From Luteipulveratus flavus (GTDB taxonomy: Bacteria > Actinomycetota > Actinomycetes > Actinomycetales > Dermatophilaceae): a DNA stretch of 64,000 bases. The notes beneath the pieces were generated by a model. It worked only from the letters and a program-made list of their open reading frames with translations. It was not told the origin of the DNA and ran no database searches. A program made the position numbers and the translations under genes. Location of the stretch: assembly GCF_029439465.1 (NCBI RefSeq), contig NZ_JAROAV010000010.1, positions 186,001-250,000 on the forward strand. Reading direction: 5' to 3'. Positions 1 through 8,327 of this stretch are shown one piece after another; the first letter of the stretch is position 1, and each line of letters opens with the position of its first letter.

Positions 1-2
1 AG

Positions 3-761
3 CCGCCGCCACCCCTGCCACCGACGATCCCCTGGGGGTTGCGCGAGGCGGTCATGCGCGGTCTGGCGAAGAACCCCGAGCACCGCCCGCGCGGAGCGGC
101 GGAGCTCGCCCGACAGATGCGTGAGGGGCTCTCGACGAGCGGCCCGCAGCCGCACCCGGCGTCCTGGCCGGCGGCTCCGAGCGCTGTCGGCGGGACCTCG
201 TGGCAGGCGGGGCGGAGTGCTGCTTGGACCACGTCGCCGGCGCCGGCCACCTGGAGCGCACGGCCGGACGGCCGACCGGGGTCCTGGCCTTCCGGTCCGC
301 AGCCACGGCGGGCCGGCGCCGGCTCGACCGTCCGCGGCATCGGGTGGGGCTGGGTCGTCGCCGGGCTGCTGGCCTGCCTGGGGCTCCTGCTGCCGTACGC
401 GAAGCACCCCCGGACCGGTGAGTCGTGGAACGCCTTCGCCCTCGGCGACGCCGAGCGCACCTACGCGACCGCGGCGGACAGCACGGGCGACGGGCTGGGC
501 GGGGTCATCCTCGTCGTCGCCCTGTTCGTCGTGGCGCTGGGCGTGCCCTACGCGTTCGGTCGCCCGCACGTCTCGATGCCGATCATCGCCGGCGTCCTGT
601 GCCTGCTCGCCGGGCTGCTGTGGATCGCGGCGCTCGGCGTCGTCACCGGCACCGACGGCGACCACAGCGAGCTGAGACTCGGTCCAGGGTTCGCGGTCAC
701 CGGCATCGCGGGGACCGTCCTGCTCGGGTTCGTCATCGCCGGCATGGTGCGCCGGCGCTGA
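3..761 (+). CDS. Serine/threonine protein kinase, C-terminal part (5' truncated by window edge)
   Basis: The frame is open from the first bases and no start is visible, so the gene begins outside the window. The first about 35 residues (LREAVMRGLAKNPEHRP, then an alanine-rich helix) match the end of a Hanks-type kinase catalytic domain, where the conserved Arg of subdomain XI sits in the HRP context. A Pro/Ser/Trp-rich linker of about 70 residues follows. Four hydrophobic segments then lie at about fragment residues 113-132, 165-184, 190-213 and 230-249, so the C-terminus is a membrane module rather than the PASTA repeats of PknB. The catalytic core and substrate cannot be judged from this fragment. 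Confidence 0.8.
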   Translation, partial: PPPPLPPTIPWGLREAVMRGLAKNPEHRPRGAAELARQMREGLSTSGPQPHPASWPAAPSAVGGTSWQAGRSAAWTTSPAPATWSARPDGRPGSWPSGPQPRRAGAGSTVRGIGWGWVVAGLLACLGLLLPYAKHPRTGESWNAFALGDAERTYATAADSTGDGLGGVILVVALFVVALGVPYAFGRPHVSMPIIAGVLCLLAGLLWIAALGVVTGTDGDHSELRLGPGFAVTGIAGTVLLGFVIAGMVRRR

Positions 762-899
762 TCTCTTCGATCCCCGCGTGGGGGATGGTGCTCGAGGGAT
801 CGGTGAGGCAAGATGTGACGCGGTAGTCGCATGTGACAGCACAGGTCCGCGCCGCGAGGTCGTTGGGGAAGACGTCCCTCGCAGCCGAAGGAGGACCGG

Positions 900-1415
900 A
901 TGTCTGTCGCGATGCCGCGTGCCGTCACGCGAGGCGTGGTGTTCGTTCACTCCACGTCCACTGCGTTGTGCCCTCACATCAGCTGGGCGCTGGAGTCCCT
1001 GCTCGAGGTGCCCGTCCGTATCGAGTGGACCAAGCAGCCGATCGCGCCCGGCATGGTGCGCGGTGAGCTGTCGTGGGCCGGCGAGCCGGGCACCGGAGCG
1101 CGGATCGCGAGCGCGATGCGCGGGTGGGAGCACCTGCGCTACGAGGTGACCGAGGAGCCGAGCTCGGGCTGCGACGGCTCGCGCTGGTCCCACACCCCCG
1201 ACCTGGGCATCCACCACACCTGGACCTCGGCGAGTGGCGACGCGATCGTCAACGAGGATCGGCTGCGCTCAGCGCTCGCCGTCGCCCAGGGCGACCCCGA
1301 GCTGTTCCGGGCCGAGGTGGCCGAGCTGCTCGGCACCGCGTGGGACCAGGAGCTGGAGCCCTTCCGAGTGGCCGGTGAGGGAGCGACGGTCCGCTGGCTG
1401 CACCGGGTGTCCTGA
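900..1415 (+). CDS. DUF3145 family protein
   Basis: This 171-residue soluble protein is recognised as the actinobacterial DUF3145 family by its N-terminal stretch (RGVVFVHSTSTALCPHISWALE) and by the HHTWTSASGDA segment. The family has no established biochemical role. It commonly sits next to the fasR-fab cluster in actinomycetes, as here, where it converges on accD. The ATG is fixed by a strong AAGGAGG ribosome site at 888-894, five bases upstream. There is no signal peptide or membrane segment. A link to lipid metabolism rests on gene neighbourhood only. Confidence 0.85.
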   Translation: MSVAMPRAVTRGVVFVHSTSTALCPHISWALESLLEVPVRIEWTKQPIAPGMVRGELSWAGEPGTGARIASAMRGWEHLRYEVTEEPSSGCDGSRWSHTPDLGIHHTWTSASGDAIVNEDRLRSALAVAQGDPELFRAEVAELLGTAWDQELEPFRVAGEGATVRWLHRVS

Positions 1416-1445
1416 CCGACGTCAGGCCACCGGCACGACCTGAGG

Positions 1446-1488
1446 AACGAGGAACGACCGCGACGTGCTGTCGCGGTCGTTCCTCGTT
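1446..1488. terminator. Bidirectional rho-independent-like terminator between DUF3145 gene and accD
   Basis: A perfect 19-bp stem (1446-1464 pairing with 1470-1488) has a 5-base loop. It lies between two convergent stop codons (1415 and 1513). There is no long T tract, as is usual in high-GC actinobacteria. The symmetry allows it to act on both strands. Confidence 0.85.
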
Positions 1489-1512
1489 GTCCGGCGTCGG
1501 ACGCAGCGCGCC

Positions 1513-2964
1513 TCAGAGCGGGATGTTCCCGTGGTCGCCGCGGCGCTGCGGCGCGTCGGCGATCGCCTGCGCGAGCGCGGTACGGGTCGAGTCCGGCTCG
1601 ACGACCTGGTCGATCACGCCGATCTCGACGGCCCGCGGGATGCCCCCGGCGAGCCGTGCGTGCTCCTCGGCGAGCTCGTTCTCGACGTGCGTCCGCTCCG
1701 CCTCGTCCACCTCGGCCAGCCGGCGTCGGTGCAGGATGCGGACCGCGGCGACATGGCCCATGACCGCCACCTCGGCACTCGGCCAGGCGAACACCTTGGT
1801 CGCGCCCAGCGACCGGGAGTTCATCGCGATGTACGCGCCGCCGTAGGTCTTCCGCGTCACCAGCGTGACCCGCGGAACGGTCGCCTCGGCGAACGCGTGC
1901 AGCAGCTTGGCGCCGCGCCGGACGACGCCGTCCCACTCCTGGCCGACACCGGGGAGGTAGCCGGGCACGTCCACGAGCACGATCAGCGGGACGCCGAATG
2001 CGTCGCACATCCGCACGAAGCGCGCGGCCTTCTCCGCCGACGGGGAGTCCAGGCAGCCGCCGAGGCGCATCGGGTTGTTGGCGATGATCCCGACCGTCCG
2101 GCCACCGAAGCGCCCGAGCGTGGTGACGATGTTCGGGGCCCACCGAGGGTGCAGCTCGATCGCGTCGTCCAGGTCGTCCAGGACGTTCTCGACCAGCGGG
2201 TGCACGTCGTACGCGCGCTTGGCCGACTCGGGGAACGTCGCGGCGAGGTCGCGGTCCTGCACGGCATCGACCTTCAGCTCGCCCTGGCTGGCGAGCAGGG
2301 TCGCCAGCTGACGGCCGCGCCCGTACGCCTCCTCGGTCGTCTCGGTGACGACGTGGACCACGCCGGAGCGGCGGCCGTGCGGCTCCGGGCCGCCCAGGCG
2401 CAGGGCGTCGACGTTCTCGCCGGTCACCGAGCGGACGACGTCCGGGCCGGTGACGAAGATGCGGCCGTCCGGGCCGAGCACCACGATGTCGGTGAGCGCC
2501 GGACCGTACGCCGCGCCACCGGCGGCCGCGCCGATGACCACGGAGATCTGCGGGATCTTGCCGGACGCGCGGGTCATGATCGCGAAGACCTCGCCCACGG
2601 CGTGCAGCGAGACGACGCCCTCGGCGAGCCGGGCGCCTCCGGAGTGCCACAGGCCGATGATCGGCACCCCGTCGGCGAGCGCCTGCTCGTACGCCGCCAC
2701 GACGACCTTGCAGCCGTCCAGGCCCATCGCGCCGCCCTGGATGGTGGCGTCGGAGGCGAAGACGACGACGGGCGTCCCGCGGACCGTCCCCTTGGCCGCG
2801 AGCATGCCGCTGGCGTCGTACTTGGTGATCAGCTCCACGGAGCCGTCGTCGAGGAAGGTCTCCAGGCGCGTGCGCGGGTTGCGCGGGTCGTTCTCCCGGT
2901 CGACCTTCGGCCGGGTCGCGGCCGAGGCCTGGGCCGACGCCTCGCTGGGCTGGTTGGAGGCCAT
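1513..2964 (-). CDS. accD: Acyl-CoA carboxylase carboxyltransferase (beta) subunit, AccD6-like
   Basis: This 483-residue protein has the two crotonase-like lobes of biotin-dependent acyl-CoA carboxyltransferases. Visible motifs are the GGARLAEGV segment, the GAAAGGAAYGPA oxyanion-type glycines and VDVPGYLPG. It would transfer carboxyl from carboxybiotin to acetyl- or propionyl-CoA, making malonyl-CoA for FabD and FabH. Its start ATG overlaps the fabF stop by one base (TGATG), so translation is probably coupled. The position downstream of ketoacyl synthase matches mycobacterial accD6 after kasAB. The biotinylated alpha subunit is not in the window. Acetyl versus propionyl preference cannot be read here. 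Confidence 0.92.
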   Translation of the reverse strand: MASNQPSEASAQASAATRPKVDRENDPRNPRTRLETFLDDGSVELITKYDASGMLAAKGTVRGTPVVVFASDATIQGGAMGLDGCKVVVAAYEQALADGVPIIGLWHSGGARLAEGVVSLHAVGEVFAIMTRASGKIPQISVVIGAAAGGAAYGPALTDIVVLGPDGRIFVTGPDVVRSVTGENVDALRLGGPEPHGRRSGVVHVVTETTEEAYGRGRQLATLLASQGELKVDAVQDRDLAATFPESAKRAYDVHPLVENVLDDLDDAIELHPRWAPNIVTTLGRFGGRTVGIIANNPMRLGGCLDSPSAEKAARFVRMCDAFGVPLIVLVDVPGYLPGVGQEWDGVVRRGAKLLHAFAEATVPRVTLVTRKTYGGAYIAMNSRSLGATKVFAWPSAEVAVMGHVAAVRILHRRRLAEVDEAERTHVENELAEEHARLAGGIPRAVEIGVIDQVVEPDSTRTALAQAIADAPQRRGDHGNIPL

Positions 2965-4208
2965 CACACGCTCTTCACGACGAGGGCGACGTTGTGGCCG
3001 CCGAAGCCGAAGGAGTTGTTCAGCGCAGCGATGTCGCCGTCCGGGAGCTTGCGGTGGTCGGCGGTCACGACGTCCAGCGGGATCTCGGGGTCGACCTGCT
3101 GCAGGTTGATGGTCGCCGGGACGAGCCGCTCGTGGACCGTCTGGATGGTGACGACCGTCTCCAGGGCGCCGGCCGCGCCGAGCAGGTGGCCGGTCATGGA
3201 CTTCGTCGCGGTGACCGGGACGCCGTCCACGGCGTCGCCGAACGCGCGCCGGATGGCGTTCGCCTCGGCGATGTCGCCGACCGGTGTCGACGTCGCGTGG
3301 GCGTTGATGTGGACGATGTCCTTCGGGCTCAGTCCGGCCCGCGTGATGGCCTCGCCCATCGCCCGCGCCGCGCCCTCGCCCTCCGGCTCGCCGGCGGTGA
3401 TGTGGTAGGCGTCCGAGGACATGCCGATGCTCGCGAGCTCGGCGTAGATCTTCGCGCCGCGAGCCGTCGCGTGCTCGTAGGACTCCAGGACGATGATCCC
3501 GGCGCCCTCGCCCATGACGAACCCGTCGCGGTCGGCGGCGTACGGACGCGAGGCGGCGGCCGGGTCGTCGTTGCGGGTGGACAGGGCCTGCATGGCGGCG
3601 AAGCCGGCCACGGTCAGCGGGTGGATGGCCGCCTCGGTGCCACCCGCGACCATGACGTCGGCCCGGCCCTGGCGGATCATCTCGGCGGCGTAGCCCATGG
3701 CCTCGGCGCCGGAGGAGCAGGCGGACACCGTCGTGTGGGCGCCCGCGCGCGCCTTCAGCTCCAGCGAGACGTTGCCGGAGGCGGTGTTCGGCATGAGCAT
3801 GGGCACCGTCAGCGGGTAGACCCGGCGCGGCCCCTTCTCCTTGAGGACGTCGTACTGGGACAGCAGCGTGTGCACGCCGCCGATCCCGGTGCCGATCGCG
3901 ACACCCAGCCGCTCGGGCTCGACCTCCGGCTTGCCGGCGTCCGCCCACGCCTCCCGCGAGGCGATCATCGCGAACTGCGCCGAGGGGTCCATCCGTCGCG
4001 TCTCGACGCGCGCGAGCACCTCGGCGGGGTCCTGCTTGATGGTCGCGGCGAACGTCACGGGCAGCTCGTAGCGGGACACCCAGTCCGCCTCGATCGGGCG
4101 CGCACCGGAGGTGCCGGAGAGCAGCGCGTCCCAGGTCTCGGGCGCGGTACCGCCGACGGGCGTGGTGGCGCCGATGCCGGTGACGACGATGCGCTGGTCA
4201 GCGCTCAT
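2964..4208 (-). CDS. fabF: 3-oxoacyl-ACP synthase II
   Basis: This 414-residue thiolase-fold condensing enzyme elongates acyl-ACP with malonyl-ACP. The catalytic triad is visible: nucleophile Cys164 in TVSACSSG, His in NAHATSTP and His in MTGHLLGAAG. The FGFGGHN motif near the C-terminus is typical of FabF. The gene is the fourth of the fab operon. It is separated from acpP by about 100 bp holding a strong hairpin, and it overlaps accD by one base. Length and motifs are normal for the family. Confidence 0.96.
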   Translation of the reverse strand: MSADQRIVVTGIGATTPVGGTAPETWDALLSGTSGARPIEADWVSRYELPVTFAATIKQDPAEVLARVETRRMDPSAQFAMIASREAWADAGKPEVEPERLGVAIGTGIGGVHTLLSQYDVLKEKGPRRVYPLTVPMLMPNTASGNVSLELKARAGAHTTVSACSSGAEAMGYAAEMIRQGRADVMVAGGTEAAIHPLTVAGFAAMQALSTRNDDPAAASRPYAADRDGFVMGEGAGIIVLESYEHATARGAKIYAELASIGMSSDAYHITAGEPEGEGAARAMGEAITRAGLSPKDIVHINAHATSTPVGDIAEANAIRRAFGDAVDGVPVTATKSMTGHLLGAAGALETVVTIQTVHERLVPATINLQQVDPEIPLDVVTADHRKLPDGDIAALNNSFGFGGHNVALVVKSV

Positions 4209-4257
4209 GGTGGTGGACTCCTACTTCTCGGGTGAGAGTGATCCGGGTGGGCCTGAG

Positions 4258-4295
4258 CACGGTGGGGTCGCACGTCGTTGGACGACCCCACCGTG
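4258..4295 (-). terminator. Intra-operon hairpin between acpP and fabF
   Basis: A perfect 13-bp inverted repeat (4258-4270 pairing with 4283-4295) has a 12-base loop. It lies in the only sizeable gap on the acpP-fabF side of the operon. It could act as a partial terminator or 3' stabiliser that lets acpP be expressed above fabF and accD. It is not followed by a T run, so strength and direction are uncertain. Confidence 0.6.
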
Positions 4296-4310
4296 ACGTC
4301 AGGAGGACGG

Positions 4311-4559
4311 TCAGCCCTGCGCGCCCTTGATGTACGAGACGGCGTCGCCGACGGTCGTGAGGTTCTTCACGTCGTCGTCGGGGATGCGCACGTCGAACTT
4401 CTCCTCGGCGTTGACGACGATCGTCATCATCGACAGCGAGTCGATGTCGAGGTCCTCGGTGAAGGACTTCTCCGGCTGCACCTCGGAAGGCTCCAGCCCG
4501 GTCTCCTCGTTGATGATCTCGGCGAGGCCGGCCAGGATCTCCTGCTCGGTCTGTGCCAT
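4311..4559 (-). CDS. acpP: Acyl carrier protein
   Basis: This 82-residue acidic protein has the phosphopantetheine attachment motif DIDSLSMM, with Ser41 as the modified residue. It carries growing acyl chains between FabD, FabH and FabF. The ATG is preceded by GAGGAG about six bases upstream. It is isolated from fabH by about 100 bp and from fabF by about 100 bp, unlike the tightly packed fabD-fabH and fabF-accD pairs. That spacing fits separate mRNA processing or differential expression. Confidence 0.97.
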   Translation of the reverse strand: MAQTEQEILAGLAEIINEETGLEPSEVQPEKSFTEDLDIDSLSMMTIVVNAEEKFDVRIPDDDVKNLTTVGDAVSYIKGAQG

Positions 4560-4661
4560 CGGTGACTCCTCTTTCGTTGGGTCGGGGCCTGCCGCGGCAC
4601 GACGCCGTGGTGGCCTGGGGCGTGGGCTGACCCGGTTTACCCGCCGGGCCGGCGGGAGATC

Positions 4662-5699
4662 TCAGGGCAGGACGACGACCTGCGCGGCGTACGCGAGTCC
4701 GGCGCCGAAGCCGACCTGCAGGGCCAGGCCACCGCGTGGCACCTCTCCCTCGCGGATCATCCGCTCGGTGGCCAGCGGGATGGAGGCAGCGGAGGTGTTG
4801 CCGGTCTCGGCGATGTCGCGGGCGACCGGGATGTCCTCGGGCAGCTTCAGCTGCTTGAGCATCGCGTCGATGATGCGCATATTCGCCTGGTGGGGGATGA
4901 AGGCGTCCAGGTCGGCCGCGGTGATGCCGGCCTTGTCGATGGCCTGCTGGCACACCGGCGCCATGCTCCACACCGCCCAGCGGAAGACCGACTGCCCCGC
5001 CATCTGCAGGGTGGCGGCGTCCATGCCCACGTCGTCGGTGCTCTCGCCCTCGCGGATCTGCGTCCAGGACCGGCGCTGGCGGATGGTGTCCCACTTCTCG
5101 CCGTCCGAGCCCCACACCGTCGGGCCGATACCCGGGGTGTCGGAGGGCCCGACGACCGCGGCACCCGCGCCGTCGGCCAGGATGAACGAGGTCCCCCGGT
5201 CGTGCTTGTCGGTGATCTCCGAGAGCTTCTCGACGCCCACGACGAGGACGTACTCGGCGCTCCCGCCACGGACCATGTCGCTCGCCAGGGAGATCGCGTG
5301 GCAGTAGCCGGCGCAGGCGGCCGAGATGTCGAACGCCGGTACGCCGCCGGCACCCAGACGCGTCGCGAGCAACGGACCGGCCGCCGGCGTCTGGTACGGG
5401 TGGGTCACGGTGGCGACGACCACGGCGCCGAGCTGCTGCGGCGCGATGCCCGCCATCTCCAGCGCGGGACGGGAGGCGGCCTCGGCCATGTCGATGACCG
5501 TCTCGTCCTCCCGCGCCCAGCGCCGGGTGACGATGCCGGAGCGCTCACGGATCCACTCGTCCGAGGAGTCGATCCACGTGCACACCTCCTCGTTGGTGAT
5601 GAGCCGCTCGGGTCGGTAGCCACCGACGCCGTAGATGCGGGAGTGGCGAGCGCCGTCGCCCGAGCTGAGCGTCCCGGTTGCCTTGGGCTGCACCGTCAT
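4662..5699 (-). CDS. fabH: 3-oxoacyl-ACP synthase III
   Basis: This 345-residue initiating condensing enzyme joins an acyl-CoA primer to malonyl-ACP. The active-site residues are Cys129 (ISAACAGY), His270 (IPHQAN) and Asn301 (ETGNTSAAS), the expected Cys-His-Asn set. In actinobacteria FabH often accepts branched primers, but primer choice cannot be told from this sequence. The ATG lies three bases after the fabD stop, so the two are co-translated. The N-terminal extension of about 20 residues before RIYGVGGYRP is Ser/Gly-rich and probably disordered. Confidence 0.95.
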   Translation of the reverse strand: MTVQPKATGTLSSGDGARHSRIYGVGGYRPERLITNEEVCTWIDSSDEWIRERSGIVTRRWAREDETVIDMAEAASRPALEMAGIAPQQLGAVVVATVTHPYQTPAAGPLLATRLGAGGVPAFDISAACAGYCHAISLASDMVRGGSAEYVLVVGVEKLSEITDKHDRGTSFILADGAGAAVVGPSDTPGIGPTVWGSDGEKWDTIRQRRSWTQIREGESTDDVGMDAATLQMAGQSVFRWAVWSMAPVCQQAIDKAGITAADLDAFIPHQANMRIIDAMLKQLKLPEDIPVARDIAETGNTSAASIPLATERMIREGEVPRGGLALQVGFGAGLAYAAQVVVLP

Positions 5700-5702
5700 T
5701 CG

Positions 5703-6887
5703 TCAGACTCCCTGGGGGTGGAGGCGGAGGAGGGGCTGGCCGGGCGAGACCGGGTCGCCGTCCTCGACGAGCCACTCGATCACGCGGCCGCCGTGGTTGG
5801 CGGTGACCTCGAAGCGGTCCCGCAGCGTGGACACCTGGGCGACGACGCTGCCCGGCTCGACGACCGCGCCCTCGCCGGAGTGGTCGAACGACACGATGCC
5901 CTTGGCCGGCGAGATGACCAGCCGCCAGGTCGGGTCCATCGCCGTACGGGGTGCGCCGTGCTCGCGGACCATCCGGTGGGCCGCCTCGAGATCGTCAGGG
6001 GTCTTGAGCGCGAGCGTCTCGACACCGGGCAGGCCGCGCTTGGCCAGGCCGGTCAGGGTGCCGGCCGGCGGGATCTCGATCAGGCCCGTCACGCCCATCG
6101 AGGCGAGGGTCTCCATGCACAGGTCCCAGCGGACCGGGTTGCTCACCTGCGCGACGAGCCGGCGCAGCACCTCACGGCTGTCGTGGACCACCTGGCCGTC
6201 CGCGTTGCTCACCAGCGGGACCCGCGGGTCGTGCGTGCTGATGGCGCGGGCGTAGCCGGCGAGGGTCTGGACGGCCGGTGCCATGTGCTCGGTGTGGAAC
6301 GCGCCGGCGACCTGCAGCGGGATCACGCGGGCCTTGGCCGGGGGATCGGAGCTCAGCGCGGCCAGCTGCTCCATCGTGCCGGCGGCCACGGTCTGGCCGG
6401 CGCCGTTGATGTTGGCCGGCGTCAGCCCGTGCCGCTCCAGCACCGCGCCGACCTCGTCGGGATCGCCCCCGAGCACCGCGCTCATGCCCGTCGGCCGGAC
6501 GGCACTGGCCTGTGCCATGGCCCGCCCCCGCTCCTTGACCAGGACCATCGCCTGCTCGGCGCTCATCACGCCTGCGGCGGCGGCAGCGGTGATCTCACCG
6601 ACGGAGTGGCCGGCGCCCGCGCCGACCCGGCGGAACCCGTCCGCCGGGTGCTCGAACAGGGCCAGCAGCGACAGCAGGCCGGAGGCCACGATCAGCGGCT
6701 GGGCGACGGCGGTGTCCTTGATGGTGTCCGCGTCCGAGGTGGTGCCGTGCGTGACCAGGTCGAGCCCGGCGACGGCCGACAGCCAGCTGAGCCGGTCGCG
6801 GAAGCCGGGCAGCTCGAGCCATGGGTTGAGGAAGCCGGGGGACTGGGAGCCCTGTCCAGGGCAGACGATCACGAGCACGAGACCCAC
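5703..6887 (-). CDS. fabD: Malonyl-CoA:ACP malonyltransferase with C-terminal biotinyl/lipoyl-like domain
   Basis: Residues 1-310 are a standard FabD: oxyanion motif GQGSQ at 11-15, nucleophile Ser95 in GHSVGE, Arg120 in KERGRAM and catalytic His198 in GAFHTEH. The usual length is about 310 residues, but this protein continues to 394. Residues 320-392 (starting WRLVISPAKG and ending GQPLLRLHP) have the two-halved pattern of a biotinyl/lipoyl hammerhead: ANHGGRVIEWLVEDGDPVSPGQPL. The modified Lys is missing, with TLRD where biotin proteins have MKM. The start is GTG 6885-6887, with only a weak ribosome site. It is the first fab gene, 98 bp downstream of fasR. Confidence 0.93.
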   Translation of the reverse strand: MGLVLVIVCPGQGSQSPGFLNPWLELPGFRDRLSWLSAVAGLDLVTHGTTSDADTIKDTAVAQPLIVASGLLSLLALFEHPADGFRRVGAGAGHSVGEITAAAAAGVMSAEQAMVLVKERGRAMAQASAVRPTGMSAVLGGDPDEVGAVLERHGLTPANINGAGQTVAAGTMEQLAALSSDPPAKARVIPLQVAGAFHTEHMAPAVQTLAGYARAISTHDPRVPLVSNADGQVVHDSREVLRRLVAQVSNPVRWDLCMETLASMGVTGLIEIPPAGTLTGLAKRGLPGVETLALKTPDDLEAAHRMVREHGAPRTAMDPTWRLVISPAKGIVSFDHSGEGAVVEPGSVVAQVSTLRDRFEVTANHGGRVIEWLVEDGDPVSPGQPLLRLHPQGV

Positions 6888-6955
6888 TCTTCATCGCCCG
6901 GGGTTCCGATGCCGTGAACGAGTCCGACGACGCTGCGGCGCTGGATGTGGAGGTT

Positions 6956-6966
6956 TCCTACAAACG
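6956..6966 (-). promoter_or_regulatory. Candidate FasR site upstream of fabD (CGTTTGTAGGA)
   Basis: The 11-mer CGTTTGTAGGA lies on the minus strand, about 70 bases before the fabD start. The identical 11-mer occurs at 8209-8219 upstream of fasR and in the opposite orientation relative to its gene. Shared placement at the two promoters of one regulon suggests a FasR-binding element. FasR is known to activate fabDHPF in Streptomyces. The motif assignment is my inference. Confidence 0.45.
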
Positions 6967-6985
6967 ATCCGGGTCGGCTCCACCC

Positions 6986-8188
6986 CTAGGCTTCGCGGTC
7001 GGTGGGCTCCGAGAGCCGTCGCCACCGGCGAGGCTCCTGCAGCAGGGCCAGCGTGAGCGCGATCCGGACCGTGAAGGCTTCGTGGGGAGTCGTGAGGTCG
7101 TACCCCGTTAGTGCGAGAATCCGCCGCAGCCGGTACCGGACGGTGTTCGGATGGACGAACAGGAGTCGCGCGGTCGCCTCCAGGCCACCGGCGTCCAGGT
7201 ACGTCGTCGCGGTCTCCAGCAGCGAGGCGCCCGAGGTCGTGAGCGGGCGGTGCACGCGCTCGACCAGCGCGTTCTGTGCGCGGGTGTCGCCGTTCACGGC
7301 CCGTTCGGCGAGGAGCTCGTCGGCCAGGCAGGGTCGCGGCGCCTCGGGCCAGGCGCGGGCTGCGGCGAGCCCGGACAGGGCCGCGCGGGCGGACCGGCCG
7401 GCGGCGTACACGTGCGGTACGACCGGCCCGACGACGATCGGCCCCGGACCCCACCGCGCCTGCATCTGGGACACCGTGCCGAGCGGGTCCTCCACGTGCC
7501 CGAGGACGGCGACCAGCCGGTGACCCTGGACCGCGGCCAGGCCCTCCACACCGCGCCGAGTGGCCTCTGCGCGTAGGGCATCCACGACTCCGGACTCGGC
7601 TCCGGAGGGCGCCTCGCCGGCCACCGCGACGATCCTCCCCACCGACCCCCAGCCCAGCGCGGCGACCCGGGACTGCATCGCGTCGTCCGCCTCGCCGCGC
7701 AGGATCGCGTCGACCACGAGGGACTCCAGCCGCGCGTCCCACGCGCCGCGTGCCTCCGCGGCGCCGGCGTACACCTGGGCCGCCGCGAAGGCGATCTCGC
7801 GTGAGTAGTGCATGACCGCCGCGCGCAGCTCGGCCTCCTCGCCCGGTGCGGCGATCTCGTCGACGTGGGACTCGACGACGTCGATCACGGTCCGGACGAG
7901 GTCCAGCGTCTGTCGCAGGCTGATCGACCGGGTGAGCTCACGTGGTGCTGACCCGAACACGTCGATGGTCGCGGCGGGGGTCGTGGTGGGGTCGCGGAAC
8001 CAGGAGATGAACTGCCCGATACCCGCCTGGGCGACCAGCCCGATCCAGCTGCGGTCCTCCGCGGAGAGCGCGCGGTACCAGTCGTGGCCGGCCTCCATCC
8101 GCTGGGCCGCTGCGGTCGAGAGCGCGCCGGCCTGGCGCTCCAGCCGTCGGAGCGTCGCGGCGGACGCCTGCACCGGGACACTGCTCAT
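6986..8188 (-). CDS. fasR: PucR-family transcriptional regulator FasR
   Basis: This roughly 400-residue protein has an N-terminal regulatory region, a central GGDEF-like fold and a C-terminal PucR-type helix-turn-helix (GGLEATARLLFVHPNTVRYRLRRI, about residues 345-370). Its position directly upstream of fabD-fabH-acpP-fabF matches streptomycete fasR, an activator of fatty-acid synthesis. ATG 8186-8188 is preferred over an in-frame GTG at 8192-8194. A TACGCT -10-like hexamer ends 8 bases before the ATG and only 2 before the GTG. The gene ends 98 bp before fabD, so it may be co-transcribed or share regulation. Confidence 0.88.
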   Translation of the reverse strand: MSSVPVQASAATLRRLERQAGALSTAAAQRMEAGHDWYRALSAEDRSWIGLVAQAGIGQFISWFRDPTTTPAATIDVFGSAPRELTRSISLRQTLDLVRTVIDVVESHVDEIAAPGEEAELRAAVMHYSREIAFAAAQVYAGAAEARGAWDARLESLVVDAILRGEADDAMQSRVAALGWGSVGRIVAVAGEAPSGAESGVVDALRAEATRRGVEGLAAVQGHRLVAVLGHVEDPLGTVSQMQARWGPGPIVVGPVVPHVYAAGRSARAALSGLAAARAWPEAPRPCLADELLAERAVNGDTRAQNALVERVHRPLTTSGASLLETATTYLDAGGLEATARLLFVHPNTVRYRLRRILALTGYDLTTPHEAFTVRIALTLALLQEPRRWRRLSEPTDREA

Positions 8189-8208
8189 GGGCACCCAGCG
8201 TAGAGCCG

Positions 8209-8219
8209 CGTTTGTAGGA
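8209..8219 (+). promoter_or_regulatory. Candidate FasR site upstream of fasR (CGTTTGTAGGA)
   Basis: This is the second copy of the 11-mer found upstream of fabD. It lies just upstream of the TACGCT hexamer (8197-8202) that I take as the fasR -10, so a bound protein would overlap the -10/-35 spacer or the -35 region. That would fit autoregulation. The assignment is inferred from the repeat only. Confidence 0.4.
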
Positions 8220-8327
8220 CAGGCACAGGAGCAGGCTGCCTCGGCGCCACCATCTCGTCATCTCGCCGACGAGTTCCGGCCGCCTGGCCTCTATCCGCGG
8301 ACACCCGGAGCGCAGCAGAGTACGAGC

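Noticed and set aside
4890-6917. Very long open frame on the plus strand opposite fabH and fabD (about 675 codons)
   Set aside because: It is antisense to well-conserved genes, has Arg/Gly/His/Val-rich composition from the mirrored GC-rich third positions and has no ribosome site or recognisable domain.
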